This document shows, piece after piece, positions 14,240 through 21,975 of a DNA stretch of 64,000 nt. A program made the position numbers and the translations under genes. The stretch lies in the NCBI GenBank assembly GCA_031553775.1, contig JAVBLA010000001.1, positions 1 through 64,000 on the forward strand. Direction: 5' to 3'. The notes beneath the pieces were generated by a model. The model searched no databases. It was not told the DNA's origin and was given only the letters and a program-made list of their open reading frames with translations. This DNA is from JAISFI01 sp031553775 (GTDB taxonomy: Bacteria > Bacteroidota > Bacteroidia > Bacteroidales > Azobacteroidaceae). Position 1 is the stretch's first letter. Each line of letters starts with the position of its first letter.

Positions 14240-15460
14240 ATGAACAACCTGGATGTTTATAAATTGCGGGAAGATTTTCCTATCCTTTCAAGGGAAGTAT
14301 ACGGTAAACCGTTGGTGTACTTGGATAATGCAGCTACAACTCAGAAGCCGTTGACGGTCGTCCGGAAAATAGAAGAGGTATATACTACGATTAACGCCAA
14401 TATCCATCGGGGTGTTCACTATTTGAGTCAAATGGCCACAGAATCGCATGAAGCGGCAAGAAGAACCGTACAGGAATTCATCCATGCCCGTTCGTCCCGC
14501 GAAATTATTTTTACCCGTGGAACTACCGAAGCAATTAACCTGGTGGCATCTTCTTTCTGTCGCAGGTATTGTAAAAAAGATGATGAGATCCTGATCTCTG
14601 TGATGGAACATCATTCTAATATTGTTCCCTGGCAAATGCAAAGGGATTTATTGGGAGTAAATCTGAAAGTGATTCCGGCTAATGAGAAGGGTGAACTGAT
14701 ATGGGAGGAATTGGAAAAACAAATATCCTCAAAAACCAAACTGATTGCCATTACACATGTTTCCAATGTACTTGGAACGATTAATCCTATAGGGAATATC
14801 ATTGCTTTGGCCCATAAATACGGGATTCCTGTTCTGATCGATGCCGCGCAATCCATCCAGCATCTTCCTGTGGATGTCCAGGTGCTCGATTGTGATTTCC
14901 TGGTTTTTTCCGGCCATAAAATTTACGGACCTACAGGGGTTGGTGTATTGTATGGTAAAGAACACCTGCTGGAAGAACTTCCCCCGTATCAGGGAGGGGG
15001 AGAAATGATTTCTACTGTTTCTTTCGAAAAAACCGAATATAATGAATTGCCGTTTAAGTTTGAAGCCGGCACTCCTGATTATGTGGGTTCTACTGCTTTG
15101 GCGGAAGCTTTGAAATATGTGAGTAACATAGGACTTTCCCATATTTCTTCTTATGAAGATGAATTGCTGCAGTATGCTATGGAGAAGTTCCGGACGATCG
15201 ACGGTATTCGTATTTTCGGAACGGCAACAGATAAAAGCAGTGTTATTTCTTTTCTGGTAAAGGAAATACATCATTACGACATGGGGATGTTACTGGACCG
15301 GCTGGGCATTGCCGTTCGTACCGGTCACCATTGTGCACAGCCTTTGATGCATTCTATGGGTATTGAAGGAACAATTCGGGCTTCTTTTGCGTTCTATAAC
15401 ACGAAAGAAGAAATTGATATCCTGGTAAATGGAATTCAGAAAGTAGTCGGAATGTTTTAA
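14240..15460 (+). CDS. sufS: SufS, cysteine desulfurase
   Basis: A 406-residue group II cysteine desulfurase, which takes sulfur from cysteine with pyridoxal phosphate and passes it to the SUF scaffold. The PLP-binding lysine is K227 in F-S-G-H-K-I-Y-G-P-T-G; the persulfide-forming cysteine is C365 in R-T-G-H-H-C-A-Q-P. Y-L-D-N-A-A-T-T-Q-K-P near the N-terminus and Q-G-G-G-E-M-I are also family features. Length is normal. It follows sufD by one base. No sufE or sufU follows, so the sulfur-relay partner must be elsewhere if used. Confidence 0.95.
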   Translation: MNNLDVYKLREDFPILSREVYGKPLVYLDNAATTQKPLTVVRKIEEVYTTINANIHRGVHYLSQMATESHEAARRTVQEFIHARSSREIIFTRGTTEAINLVASSFCRRYCKKDDEILISVMEHHSNIVPWQMQRDLLGVNLKVIPANEKGELIWEELEKQISSKTKLIAITHVSNVLGTINPIGNIIALAHKYGIPVLIDAAQSIQHLPVDVQVLDCDFLVFSGHKIYGPTGVGVLYGKEHLLEELPPYQGGGEMISTVSFEKTEYNELPFKFEAGTPDYVGSTALAEALKYVSNIGLSHISSYEDELLQYAMEKFRTIDGIRIFGTATDKSSVISFLVKEIHHYDMGMLLDRLGIAVRTGHHCAQPLMHSMGIEGTIRASFAFYNTKEEIDILVNGIQKVVGMF

Positions 15461-15478
15461 ATTTTAATACTTGTAATT

Positions 15479-15739
15479 ATGTCAGACGTAGGTGTAGGTT
15501 TTATTTTATCAGCCTTATTAGGTGCACTGGTAGGTTGGGTAGGCGGAATGATGATCAAGGGAAAAGGCTTTGGCCCATTCTGGAATATTATCGTTGGAGC
15601 CATTGGAGGATTTACCGGTGGTTGTCTTTTCTATGTGGTCACCCTGATTAGTTATAATGTGAATTACCATGTGGCTTTTGCTGCAATAGGAGCCATATTG
15701 ATCATGTGTCTTGCAGCCATCCTGAAGAAAAAACAATAA
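15479..15739 (+). CDS. YeaQ/YmgE (transglycosylase-associated) family membrane protein
   Basis: An 86-residue protein with three membrane segments and a glycine pattern of this family: L-L-G-A-L-V-G-W-V-G-G-M-M-I-K-G-K-G-F-G, then W-N-I-I-V-G-A-I-G-G-F-T-G-G-C-L-F, then a last helix and a K-K-K-Q tail. Members are small stress-associated inner-membrane proteins of unclear function; the name 'transglycosylase-associated' has no firm basis. It lies 18 bases after sufS and 5 bases before rnhB, so it probably rides on the suf transcript. Confidence 0.8.
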   Translation: MSDVGVGFILSALLGALVGWVGGMMIKGKGFGPFWNIIVGAIGGFTGGCLFYVVTLISYNVNYHVAFAAIGAILIMCLAAILKKKQ

Positions 15740-15744
15740 AACGG

Positions 15745-16353
15745 ATGTTGGTAGGATATCTGCATAAAGATTTAATAGAGGCAGGTTGTGATGAGGCTGG
15801 ACGGGGATGTCTGGCCGGTCCTGTTTTTGCTGCTGCGGTAATCCTTCCGAAAGACTTTTCATGCGAAGAACTGAATGATTCCAAACAACTTACGGAGAAG
15901 CAACGATATACTTTGAGAGAAGTGATTGAAAAAGAATCTTTAGCCTGGGGCTTAGGCATTGTTTCTCCCGGAGAAATCGATAAAATTAATATACTGAATG
16001 CTTCTTTTCTGGCCATGCACAGGGCCATTGAAAGTCTCTGCATTATTCCTCAATATCTGTTGATAGACGGTAACCGATTTAAACCTTATCCTGCAATCCC
16101 ACATACCTGTGTGGTAAAAGGAGACGGGAAGTTCCTTTCTATTGCTGCGGCATCTGTTCTTGCCAAGACATACCGGGATGATTATATGATGCAATTGCAT
16201 TATGAATTCGGCATGTACGGCTGGGATAAAAATAAAGGTTATCCTACAGTCAGGCATCGTGACGGTATTGCCCGTTTCGGAACAACTCCCCATCACCGGA
16301 TGACTTTTTCTTTGCTTCCTGAAGAACGGCAATTGTCTATCGATTTTGATTGA
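15745..16353 (+). CDS. rnhB: Ribonuclease HII
   Basis: A 202-residue RNase HII, which cuts RNA in RNA-DNA hybrids and removes single ribonucleotides from DNA. The frame is open from 15706 inside the previous gene, but the Met at 15745 is 5 bases after that stop and gives the usual short N-terminus. Active-site motifs are A-G-C-D-E-A-G-R-G (Asp16, Glu17), L-L-I-D-G-N with the third acidic residue, and S-I-A-A-A-S-V-L-A-K-T-x-R-D containing the fourth. P-H-H-R-M-T-F near the end is typical of the family. Length is normal. A terminator follows directly. Confidence 0.95.
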   Translation: MLVGYLHKDLIEAGCDEAGRGCLAGPVFAAAVILPKDFSCEELNDSKQLTEKQRYTLREVIEKESLAWGLGIVSPGEIDKINILNASFLAMHRAIESLCIIPQYLLIDGNRFKPYPAIPHTCVVKGDGKFLSIAAASVLAKTYRDDYMMQLHYEFGMYGWDKNKGYPTVRHRDGIARFGTTPHHRMTFSLLPEERQLSIDFD

Positions 16354-16363
16354 AAATTATTCT

Positions 16364-16381
16364 AAAAAACCCTGGTTTTTT
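16364..16381 (+). terminator. Terminator after rnhB
   Basis: AAAAAACC (16364-16371) and GGTTTTTT (16374-16381) form an 8-base inverted repeat with a 2-base gap, 10 bases after the rnhB stop, with the T-run forming the 3' arm. The stem is AT-rich, so strength is uncertain. Confidence 0.5.
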
Positions 16382-16524
16382 GTAGCATTAACATGGTATA
16401 TACATTCCCTGTGAAAATTTCTTTTAAATAGAGTCCTTATAGTGCTGATTATCAATATAATACAAAAATTGTAGAATAATGCATTTTGACGCTTATGTAA
16501 CAAAGGATACAATGTTTTAATGGT

Positions 16525-16685
16525 TACATTTGTGTGGTGAATTTTAGTTTTAATTTCCTCGAAAAGATAAATCAGACATTGATCACATCTCTTTTCAGGA
16601 ATTAAAAAAAACCTTAACCCAGTTAACCAAGGGACCAACCTTCCCGCCCCGTGCAACAGGAATTTTTCTGTTGCACGGTTTTTTT
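16525..16685 (+). ncRNA. Candidate small RNA with own promoter box and strong terminator
   Basis: The 578-base gap between rnhB and pstS holds no coding sequence I can support. TACATTTG at 16525-16532 fits the -7 consensus, although no clear -33 box is seen. About 115 bases later comes a strong intrinsic terminator: CCGTGCAACAG (16649-16659) pairs perfectly with CTGTTGCACGG (16668-16678) over an 8-base loop, followed by seven T at 16679-16685. This terminator is too far from rnhB, which has its own, to belong to it. A 145-base transcript is the simplest explanation. I do not recognise an RNA family. Confidence 0.4.
16649..16685 (+). terminator. Strong intrinsic terminator
   Basis: An 11-base perfect GC-rich stem (16649-16659 with 16668-16678), loop GAATTTTT, and a run of seven T. 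It is among the clearest terminators in the window and ends whatever is transcribed from the rnhB-pstS gap. Confidence 0.85.
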
Positions 16686-16861
16686 ATAAGCCATTTGGAT
16701 TTTTATTTATGATCTAAATACATTGTGTTTTTTCGAACTTATCTCTTTAGAATTTGTTGAATGAAAAGAATGGTAGGCGGGTAAACGAAGTTGGCAAATA
16801 GGGCTCGTCTGCAAGTCAACTCGCTTATTCGGTTAATACTAAAGTAACAACTTTATTTCAC

Positions 16862-16894
16862 TTAACAAAAACGTAACAATTTTGTAATAAGGGT
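16862..16894 (+). promoter_or_regulatory. Candidate Pho box: three 11-base direct repeats before pstS
   Basis: TTAACAA (16862), GTAACAA (16873) and GTAATAA (16884) stand at an exact 11-base period, each followed by four spacer bases. PhoB- and PhoP-type regulators bind direct repeats with this period (CTGTCAT in E. coli, TTAACA in Bacillus). A fourth GTAACAA at 16844 is out of phase by 18 bases. A -7-like TAATCTTG follows at 16910-16917, placing the repeats where an activator would replace the -33 contact. The phoB-type gene lies in the same operon, which favours autoregulation. Confidence 0.55.
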
Positions 16895-16943
16895 ATGATA
16901 TGTTTCTACTAATCTTGCACTGAATTTTAGAATGAATGTAATA

Positions 16944-18005
16944 ATGAAAAAAGAATGGATCATTGCCCTGATCATCCTGATGGTGGTAAGCGGCTGTAAA
17001 CAACAAACAAAAGAAAACAACGGAAAGCCGGCATTGACAGATATCTCCGGCGCCGGAGCAACATTCCCCCTTGCTTATTATAATGTTATCTTTAAAAATT
17101 ATAAAGATAAAACAGGAGGAATGGTCACTTATGGAGGAATAGGCAGTGGCGGTGGAATCCGCAGTCTGAAAGACCAAACAGTGGATTTTGGAGCTACCGA
17201 TGCATTTTTGTCGGATACGGAACTGGGAGAAATGCCGGCGGAAATTTTACATATACCTACTTGCATTGGAGCTGTTGTACTGGGATATAACCTGCCGGGA
17301 GTAACAAACCTGAAATTAAATGCAGAATTAATTTCCGGAATATTCCTGGGCAAAATCAAGCGCTGGAACGATGCAGCAATCATGGCATTGAATCCGGATA
17401 TTGCATTACCGGATAAGGCAATTACTGTTGTTTATCGTTCCGATGGGAGTGGAACCACTTATGTTTTTAGTGATTATCTTGCTAAAGCCAACCCGGAATG
17501 GGCCGGAAAAATGGGTACAGGAAAATCTCTGAAATGGGATAACGGTATTGCAGCCAAAGGAAATCCGGGAGTAGCAGGAACGATCCGGGAAACAGAAGGT
17601 GCTATCGGTTATATAGGCTCTGAATATGCATTTTCTCTGGCCATCCCTACTGCTCTTTTGCAAAATAAATCGGGAGCCTTTATTGAAGCCAATACGGAAT
17701 CTATTTCTGCGGCTGCCAATACGGAACTTCCTGCAGATATGCGTATCATGATCACCGATTCTCCGGATGAAAAAGCATATCCTATCAGCTGCCTTACCTG
17801 GATTATTGTTTATAAAAATCAATCTTATAATAACAGAACCGAAGTACAGGCCCGGTCGGTTTACAGTTTATTGAATTATATCCTGAGCCCTGATGCCCAG
17901 TTGTTTGCCGAAAAACTTCACTATTCTCCACTTCCTGAAGCAACATTGAAAAAAACACAGGAATTGGTGAATTCGCTTACATTCGGAGAGATAACATTCA
18001 ATTAA
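16944..18005 (+). CDS. pstS: PstS, phosphate-binding lipoprotein
   Basis: A 353-residue substrate-binding protein of the Pst phosphate importer. Two in-frame Mets exist (16932 and 16944); the second gives a compact lipoprotein signal M-K-K-E-W-I-I-A-L-I-I-L-M-V-V-S-G-C. Phosphate-site motifs are G-A-G-A-T-F-P-L, G-G-I-G-S-G-G-G-I, D-F-G-A-T-D-A and Y-R-S-D-G-S-G-T-T-Y, which hold the Ser, Thr, Asp and Arg that bind phosphate in PstS. In this diderm host it should be tethered in the periplasm next to PstCA. First gene of pstSCAB-phoU-phoB-phoR, preceded by a candidate Pho box. Confidence 0.93.
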   Translation: MKKEWIIALIILMVVSGCKQQTKENNGKPALTDISGAGATFPLAYYNVIFKNYKDKTGGMVTYGGIGSGGGIRSLKDQTVDFGATDAFLSDTELGEMPAEILHIPTCIGAVVLGYNLPGVTNLKLNAELISGIFLGKIKRWNDAAIMALNPDIALPDKAITVVYRSDGSGTTYVFSDYLAKANPEWAGKMGTGKSLKWDNGIAAKGNPGVAGTIRETEGAIGYIGSEYAFSLAIPTALLQNKSGAFIEANTESISAAANTELPADMRIMITDSPDEKAYPISCLTWIIVYKNQSYNNRTEVQARSVYSLLNYILSPDAQLFAEKLHYSPLPEATLKKTQELVNSLTFGEITFN

Positions 18006-18047
18006 CTCCTAATCCGTAGTGTAAATATTGAAGCTTCGAATAAGTGC

Positions 18048-18896
18048 ATGAAAGATCGTATCTTTAAATATCTCCTTTTCTTATCTGCAATTCTGATATT
18101 GATGCTGACATCCGGAATTGTTTATGCTCTGGTGGGGCAATCCCTGGATGCTTTTGGCCGGATGGGTTTCTGGAACTTTATCACTTCTTCAGAATGGGAT
18201 CCCCGGGAAGGGCAGGAAAAATATGGGGCATTGTCTTTCATCATCGGGACTTTGAGTACTTCTTTGCTGGCATTGCTTTTTTGTATTCCGTTTTCTTTTC
18301 CTGTGGCACTTTTTACCGGAGAATATTTTAAAGGAAAGAAAATAGCAGACTGGGTAGGTTCTACCGTTAACTTGCTGGCAGGAATCCCGTCTATTGTATT
18401 CGGATTATGGGGTTTTTACACCTTGCGACCGCTAATTGTATCTTTGGGGTTGAATGAACAGGGATTCGGAATACTTACAGCCTCTTTAGTTCTTGCTATT
18501 ATGATAATTCCGTATGCCTCTTCTTTAAGTTCCGAATTTATCTCAATGGTACCAGACAGTATGAAAGAAGGTGCATACAGCCTGGGTGCAACCCGGCTGG
18601 AAGTGATTCGCTATGTGACTTTCCCTTCCGCGAGTTCTGGTATTCTGGCGGCTTATATTCTTTCGTTAGGCAGGGCTTTGGGGGAAACCATGGCTGTTAC
18701 CATGCTTATCGGGAATACGAATGCAATTCCTCATTCGATTACAGATTCCGGAAATACCATGGCCAGTATCATAGCCAATCAATTCGGTGAGGCATCCGGA
18801 TTGAAACTCAGTTCGTTAATTGCTATCGGATTGCTGCTTTTCCTGATAACGGCAGTGATCAATTCAATAGCAAAAATGATTATGAAAAGGATTTAA
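18048..18896 (+). CDS. pstC: PstC, phosphate ABC transporter permease
   Basis: A 282-residue inner-membrane permease with six predicted segments, the first at about residues 7-28. The cytoplasmic EAA loop that contacts PstB is M-K-E-G-A-Y-S-L-G-A-T-R-L-E-V-I-R-Y-V-T-F-P. L-A-G-I-P-S-I-V-F-G-L-W-G earlier and A-L-G-E-T-M-A-V-T-M-L-I-G-N later are typical PstC signatures. Length is normal for the short form. It lies 42 bases after pstS, and its TAA shares one base with the ATG of pstA. Confidence 0.93.
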   Translation: MKDRIFKYLLFLSAILILMLTSGIVYALVGQSLDAFGRMGFWNFITSSEWDPREGQEKYGALSFIIGTLSTSLLALLFCIPFSFPVALFTGEYFKGKKIADWVGSTVNLLAGIPSIVFGLWGFYTLRPLIVSLGLNEQGFGILTASLVLAIMIIPYASSLSSEFISMVPDSMKEGAYSLGATRLEVIRYVTFPSASSGILAAYILSLGRALGETMAVTMLIGNTNAIPHSITDSGNTMASIIANQFGEASGLKLSSLIAIGLLLFLITAVINSIAKMIMKRI

Positions 18897-19825
18897 TGGA
18901 GAATGGACCGGATAAAAAAATGAATAAAAAAAGCAAGATAACAAATACTTACACCCTGTCGCTGGATAAGATAGGATTGGCCCGGCAGCGGAAAAGCAAA
19001 GGTTTTTTTCTTTTTGTCTGCACTTTTTCTGCCATTACCCTTTTGCCTTTATTTTTTATTCTTTGGGAACTACTTAAAAAAGGCTACGAACAACTCGATT
19101 TCTCTTTGATTTCAGAAGTTGCTCCTACTTCTATGGATGCCATGCTTGCCAGAATCAGCAACAGCGATATTCCGGGAGGTATTTTGAACGGAATTACTGG
19201 GGGACTTCTTATTGTCGTTCTTGCCATTGTCATGTCTGTCCCTGTCGGCATCCTGGCCGGTATTTATCTGTCGGAAAAATCTCATACCCGTTTGGCGGGA
19301 TGTGTACGCTACCTGACCGATTTGATACAGGGGATACCTTCTATCGTTATCGGAATTATTGCCTATGCCTGGGTAGTGAAACCCATGCACAGTTATTCTG
19401 CCCTGGCTGGAAGTGTGGCTCTGGCGATTATGATGTTACCATTGGTGGTCCGTTCTACGGAAGAAACTTTGAAAATGTTACCGGGAAGCCTTAAAGAAGC
19501 CGGCCTGGCATTAGGTGGCTCTTACGCTATTGTTGTATTAAGAGTTCTTCTCCCTTCCGCTTTCGGAGGTTTGTTTACAGGAATCTTACTGGCGGTTTCA
19601 CGTATTATGGGCGAAACAGCTCCTCTGTTGCTCACTGCTCTCGGTTCTTCTGTAGTTAACTGGGATGTCAATAAGCCGGTAAGTGCGATTCCTCTTTTGA
19701 TCTGGGAATTCTATAATGATCCGAACCTGATCGATTTGATCTGGTCTTCTTCTTTACTATTATTGTTGATCATCCTTTTCCTCAATATGCTGGCCCGGCA
19801 GGTCTCCAGGAAATGGAAAATATAA
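18896..19825 (+). CDS. pstA: PstA, phosphate ABC transporter permease
   Basis: A 309-residue permease pairing with PstC. An N-terminal cytoplasmic stretch of about 40 residues precedes six membrane segments. Signatures: I-Q-G-I-P-S-I-V-I-G-I-I-A, the EAA loop L-K-E-A-G-L-A-L-G-G-S-Y-A-I-V-V-L-R-V-L-L-P-S-A, and R-I-M-G-E-T-A-P-L-L-L-T-A, which is diagnostic for PstA. A second Met at codon 9 (M-N-K-K-S-K) is an alternative start. The gene overlaps pstC by one base and pstB by 13 bases or by one, depending on the pstB start. Confidence 0.93.
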   Translation: MENGPDKKMNKKSKITNTYTLSLDKIGLARQRKSKGFFLFVCTFSAITLLPLFFILWELLKKGYEQLDFSLISEVAPTSMDAMLARISNSDIPGGILNGITGGLLIVVLAIVMSVPVGILAGIYLSEKSHTRLAGCVRYLTDLIQGIPSIVIGIIAYAWVVKPMHSYSALAGSVALAIMMLPLVVRSTEETLKMLPGSLKEAGLALGGSYAIVVLRVLLPSAFGGLFTGILLAVSRIMGETAPLLLTALGSSVVNWDVNKPVSAIPLLIWEFYNDPNLIDLIWSSSLLLLLIILFLNMLARQVSRKWKI

Positions 19826-20607
19826 TGAATTTTGAAATGAACGCAGAAGAAAAATATCTACTCGAATTACGGAATGTGTGTGTGTCATATACTCCCGGAA
19901 AGAATGCGGTAAATAATGTTTCCGCAACAATTGGCGAAAACACGATAACTGCTATTATGGGACCTTCCGGTTGTGGAAAAAGTACCCTTTTACGTGCAAT
20001 CAACAGGATGCATGAATTATATGCCGATATAAAAACAACCGGGGAGATCATTCTTCAAGGCAGGAATGTACTGGAAATGAATCCTATGGAAGTCCGTCGC
20101 CGTGCAGGAATGGTGTTCCAGCGCCCGAATCCCTTCCCCACCATGAGTATTTACGACAATGTACTGGCTGGTTATGCCCTGAATGGCATTCGTTTGAAGA
20201 AAGACGAAAAAGAAGAGGTGGTGGAAACCAGCTTGCGGAATGTTGCCCTGTGGGATGAGGTTAAAGACAATATGCTGAAACGGGGATCTTTCCTTTCCGG
20301 AGGTCAGCAACAACGTTTGTGCATTGCACGGGCCCTTGCGCTTAAACCGGAACTTTTGTTGATGGATGAGCCCACTTCGGCCCTGGATCCTATTTCTACA
20401 AACAGGATCGAAGAACTTTTACTGGAGTTGAAAGAGCAGGTTACGATTATCGTTGTTACGCATAATATGTCGCAGGCTGCCCGGATCTCCGATTACTCTA
20501 TGTTTATGTATCTGGGCGACCTGATAGAATATGATACTTCCAAACAAATGTTTACCAAACCCCGCAACAAACAAACGGAGGAATACCTGACGGGTGTTTT
20601 CGGGTGA
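19813..20607 (+). CDS. pstB: PstB, phosphate ABC transporter ATPase
   Basis: A 264-residue ATPase that powers PstCA. Walker A is G-P-S-G-C-G-K-S-T (50-58), the Q-loop lies in V-F-Q-R-P-N-P-F-P-T-M-S-I-Y-D-N-V (PstB-specific), the signature is L-S-G-G-Q-Q-Q-R and Walker B is L-L-L-M-D-E-P-T-S-A-L-D-P. The switch His is in V-T-H-N-M. Alternative start at 19825 gives the same one-base TAATG coupling seen between pstC and pstA and may be the true one. Length and motifs are intact. Confidence 0.95.
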   Translation: MENIMNFEMNAEEKYLLELRNVCVSYTPGKNAVNNVSATIGENTITAIMGPSGCGKSTLLRAINRMHELYADIKTTGEIILQGRNVLEMNPMEVRRRAGMVFQRPNPFPTMSIYDNVLAGYALNGIRLKKDEKEEVVETSLRNVALWDEVKDNMLKRGSFLSGGQQQRLCIARALALKPELLLMDEPTSALDPISTNRIEELLLELKEQVTIIVVTHNMSQAARISDYSMFMYLGDLIEYDTSKQMFTKPRNKQTEEYLTGVFG

Positions 20608-20621
20608 TCAGAATAAGAAAT

Positions 20622-21296
20622 ATGGAAACAATCAAATCAAAGTATTTAAGTAAAATTTCCGGAGATTTTCAGCTGCTATCGGAAATAGTATTAAAACAGT
20701 TACAGCTTACCCGGAGTCTTTTGGAAGATATCCGGAATGAACAACTTTTCGATGAAATCGAAAAAAATGAATCCCTGATAGATAGTCTCGATGTAAAAAT
20801 GCGTGATGAAGTTATACATTCCATTTTTCTTTTCAATCCCAGAGCTACCGATTTACGCAAAATTATTGCTTACCATGATATGACTATCTACCTGGAAAGG
20901 ATCGGTGATCTGATACTGAATGTAGCCAAATTTCTGTGGAAGTCGGATTTATCGGGAGAAACTATCTCCGGTTTCAGGAAAAAGATAGGAAAGATGCTGA
21001 AATATGCCGATGAAATGGTAAGGAATGCTGTTTTCTCTTTTACCTGCGAAGATAATACAATGGCTTATACTACTATTTCCACAGATGATAAAGTAGATGA
21101 TTTATTTCGTGAAATAACCACCGAGTTACATGAATTTTTTAAAGAAAAATCATTAAGTTCGCAGGACTTACTGAATATAACCAGTATAAACAGTATTTCG
21201 TATAATATAGAACGGATCGGCGACAATGCCACTAACATAGCAGAAGCCGCCATTTATTTGATGGAAGGAAAAGATATCAGGCATGGAAACAACTAA
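20622..21296 (+). CDS. phoU: PhoU, phosphate-signalling regulator
   Basis: A 224-residue all-helical protein with the two-repeat PhoU layout. Each repeat carries the metal-contact pattern: D-M-T-I-Y-L-E-R-I-G-D-L in the first and S-I-S-Y-N-I-E-R-I-G-D-N-A-T-N-I-A-E in the second, the latter nearly diagnostic. PhoU links Pst transport state to the PhoR kinase and restrains the regulon when phosphate is plentiful. I choose the ATG at 20622; an in-frame GTG at 20604 overlaps the pstB stop and would add six residues. It overlaps the regulator gene by 14 bases. Confidence 0.93.
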   Translation: METIKSKYLSKISGDFQLLSEIVLKQLQLTRSLLEDIRNEQLFDEIEKNESLIDSLDVKMRDEVIHSIFLFNPRATDLRKIIAYHDMTIYLERIGDLILNVAKFLWKSDLSGETISGFRKKIGKMLKYADEMVRNAVFSFTCEDNTMAYTTISTDDKVDDLFREITTELHEFFKEKSLSSQDLLNITSINSISYNIERIGDNATNIAEAAIYLMEGKDIRHGNN

Positions 21297-21975
21297 AGGA
21301 AAAATATTAATTGTGGATGATGAGGCAGACATTTGTGAAGTGTTGCAATTCAATCTTGAAAATGAAGGATTTTCCGTTGAAATCGCCCATTCTGCAGAAT
21401 CCGCTCTGCAAAAACTTCCGGGAGGCTTTGAACTGATTCTTCTGGATGTGATGATGGGAGGGATGTCTGGTTTTCAGATGGCTCAACGTATCCGTGCAAA
21501 GGGGAATCATACTCCTGTTATTTTCCTGACAGCGAAAGATACCGAAAATGACTTGCTTACCGGATTTTCTGTTGGAGGAGATGATTATATATCCAAACCT
21601 TTTTCTGTTAAAGAAGTCATTGCGCGTGTAAAGGCAATCTTGAAAAGGAAGCCTGAAATACCGAAATCTGAAATTAAGAAAGATATCCGGATAGGAGCCT
21701 TGGAGATCAATATTGAAACGAAACAGTTATACATTGAAGGTAAAGTTATAATATTGACTAAAAAAGAATTTGAAATTTTACTCCTTTTGTCCGGTAGTCC
21801 CGGTAGAGTCTATTCCCGTGATGAAATTCTTGATAGAGTATGGAAAGAAGATGGATATGTACTTGACCGGACAGTTGATGTACATATTACCCGGCTCAGA
21901 AAAAAAATGGGAAACTATGGAAGCTGTATTGTAAACAGGACAGGATATGGTTATTGCTTTAATCTTAATGAATGA
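21283..21975 (+). CDS. phoB: PhoB-type response regulator (OmpR family)
   Basis: A 230-residue two-domain regulator. The receiver has the acidic pair D-D-E, the phosphoacceptor Asp55 in L-L-D-V-M-M, the T/S in F-L-T-A-K-D and the Lys in Y-I-S-K-P-F. The C-terminal winged helix begins around residue 130 with I-R-I-G-A-L-E-I-N and includes L-T-K-K-E-F-E-I-L-L-L-L-S and V-D-V-H-I-T-R-L-R-K-K. Position behind pstSCAB-phoU and before a PhoR-like kinase supports PhoB identity. It would bind the direct repeats before pstS when phosphorylated. Confidence 0.9.
   Translation: METTKGKILIVDDEADICEVLQFNLENEGFSVEIAHSAESALQKLPGGFELILLDVMMGGMSGFQMAQRIRAKGNHTPVIFLTAKDTENDLLTGFSVGGDDYISKPFSVKEVIARVKAILKRKPEIPKSEIKKDIRIGALEINIETKQLYIEGKVIILTKKEFEILLLLSGSPGRVYSRDEILDRVWKEDGYVLDRTVDVHITRLRKKMGNYGSCIVNRTGYGYCFNLNE

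Noticed and set aside
14729..15274. 181-codon open frame antisense to sufS
   Set aside because: Shadow of sufS, whose motifs and length are complete; no start context or homology.
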